From Shewanella mesophila (lineage in GTDB: Bacteria > Pseudomonadota > Gammaproteobacteria > Enterobacterales > Shewanellaceae): a stretch of DNA of 64,000 nt. Under the pieces are notes generated by a model, which saw nothing but the letters and a program-made list of their open reading frames with translations, did not search any database and had not been told where the DNA came from. This document shows positions 63,572-64,000 of the stretch, piece after piece. The position numbers were made by a program, and so were the translations under genes. The first letter of the stretch is position 1, and every line of letters begins with the position of its first letter. Location of the stretch: contig NZ_CP080421.1 of assembly GCF_019457515.1 (NCBI RefSeq), positions 682,001 through 746,000 on the forward strand. The letters are read 5' to 3'.

Positions 63572-64000
63572 CTATTCAAAATGCGTCAGGTTTTCACTTT
63601 CAGACCAAGCCTGCTGATGGTAACGATACAGTTGCGTTGAGCCTATTGTGTTGATCTTTACCTCATCAGCTTGATCGTAATAATTGCCAGGAAATTCGAA
63701 GCTACCCTTAATCAGCCCTGGTGTCAGCCAATTTTCGTTAATCGACAGCCTAGTTAATGTTTGTAGACGTTGCTTGGCATCTTTGCCTGAAATAGTTGCA
63801 ATACTCCAGCCCCACTCACCAAAACTCGGCACGTTGTGATGGTATTGCTGTACATTAAAGCCGGCACTCGCGAGGGTTTTACCTACAGAAATAAAGGCTT
63901 TAGGAGCATGGTAAGGGGAGGTTGACTGGACCGTTAGCGCGCCGTCCGCACTCAAGAGTTCCTTGAGCTTACGGTAGAACATGTCTGAATAGAGTTTGTT
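63572..64000 (-). CDS. Polyamine aminopropyltransferase (spermidine synthase), C-terminal part
   Basis: Frame is open to the right edge (residues ...NKLYSDMFYRKL upstream of the internal Met at 63982) and ends at TAA/TCA-side stop 63572. LYSDMFYRKLKELLSADGALTVQSTSPYHAPKAF and the end WLTPGLIKGSFEFPGNYYDQADEVKINTIGSTQLYRYHQQ match the spermidine synthase fold C-terminus of the membrane-linked type. At least 143 residues; the N-terminal part is missing because of the window edge. Part of the YjfI/PspA locus. Confidence 0.85.
   Translation of the reverse strand, partial: NKLYSDMFYRKLKELLSADGALTVQSTSPYHAPKAFISVGKTLASAGFNVQQYHHNVPSFGEWGWSIATISGKDAKQRLQTLTRLSINENWLTPGLIKGSFEFPGNYYDQADEVKINTIGSTQLYRYHQQAWSESENLTHFE

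Overview
The window reads as a chromosomal segment of a mesophilic, respiring marine gammaproteobacterium, most probably Shewanella. Support comes from protein resemblance and gene order: tsaE-amiB-mutL-miaA-hfq-hflXKC, petABC-sspAB, an arginine succinyltransferase operon fed by a dual-use ArgD/AstC, the crp/prkB/yheU/yheT/yheS/yheV neighbourhood, cydDC and putA. Base composition looks like the mid-40s percent G+C by eye. No rRNA, tRNA, CRISPR array, phage or transposase gene was seen.

Region by region. 1-12,700 is a dense plus-strand housekeeping block: end of an NAD(P)H-hydrate dehydratase, t6A and i6A tRNA modification (tsaE, miaA), cell-wall amidase, mismatch repair, Hfq, the HflX GTPase, the HflKC membrane complex, the cytochrome bc1 complex, and SspA/SspB. 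12,700-22,950 holds a glutamine amidotransferase, a lipoprotein S9 peptidase, an HDOD protein, argD/astC-astA-astD, a MITE-like element and a DUF1338 protein. 23,000-26,200 (minus) holds a PepSY protein with an OmpR/HisKA two-component pair, and crp. 26,600-35,400 holds a Sel1/TPR protein, prkB, yheU, yheT, yheS and yheV, with a TAT protein/GMC oxidoreductase pair set into that cluster. 35,500-40,900 holds a chemoreceptor, an MFS/POT-type transporter and DbpA.

41,000-45,260 is the accessory region. It contains a RimJ-like acetyltransferase, three small cargo genes each followed by an integron attC site with no integrase in view, and five copies of a 230-400 bp repeat. Two copies point one way on the left and three lie in tandem the other way on the right. 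One hairpin in these repeats changes sequence between copies while staying paired, and its flanks stay conserved, so the family appears selected for structure.

45,260-60,260 returns to core genes: a GFA-family protein, RhlE-type helicase, a small conserved protein, cydDC, a PutA without the N-terminal DNA-binding domain, ygiM, a PiT phosphate transporter with its DUF47 partner, and the CYTH-CHAD protein YgiF. 60,300-64,000 (minus) is an envelope-stress and polyamine locus: an aminopropyltransferase (cut by the window edge), YjfI (DUF2170), a PspA/YjfJ protein, YjfK (DUF2491), a small protein with two ribbon-helix-helix-like segments, and a voltage-gated-type K+ channel. Two perfect 13-bp palindromes sit just upstream of yjfI.

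All functions are inferred from reading the sequence and from remembered families; no search was run.
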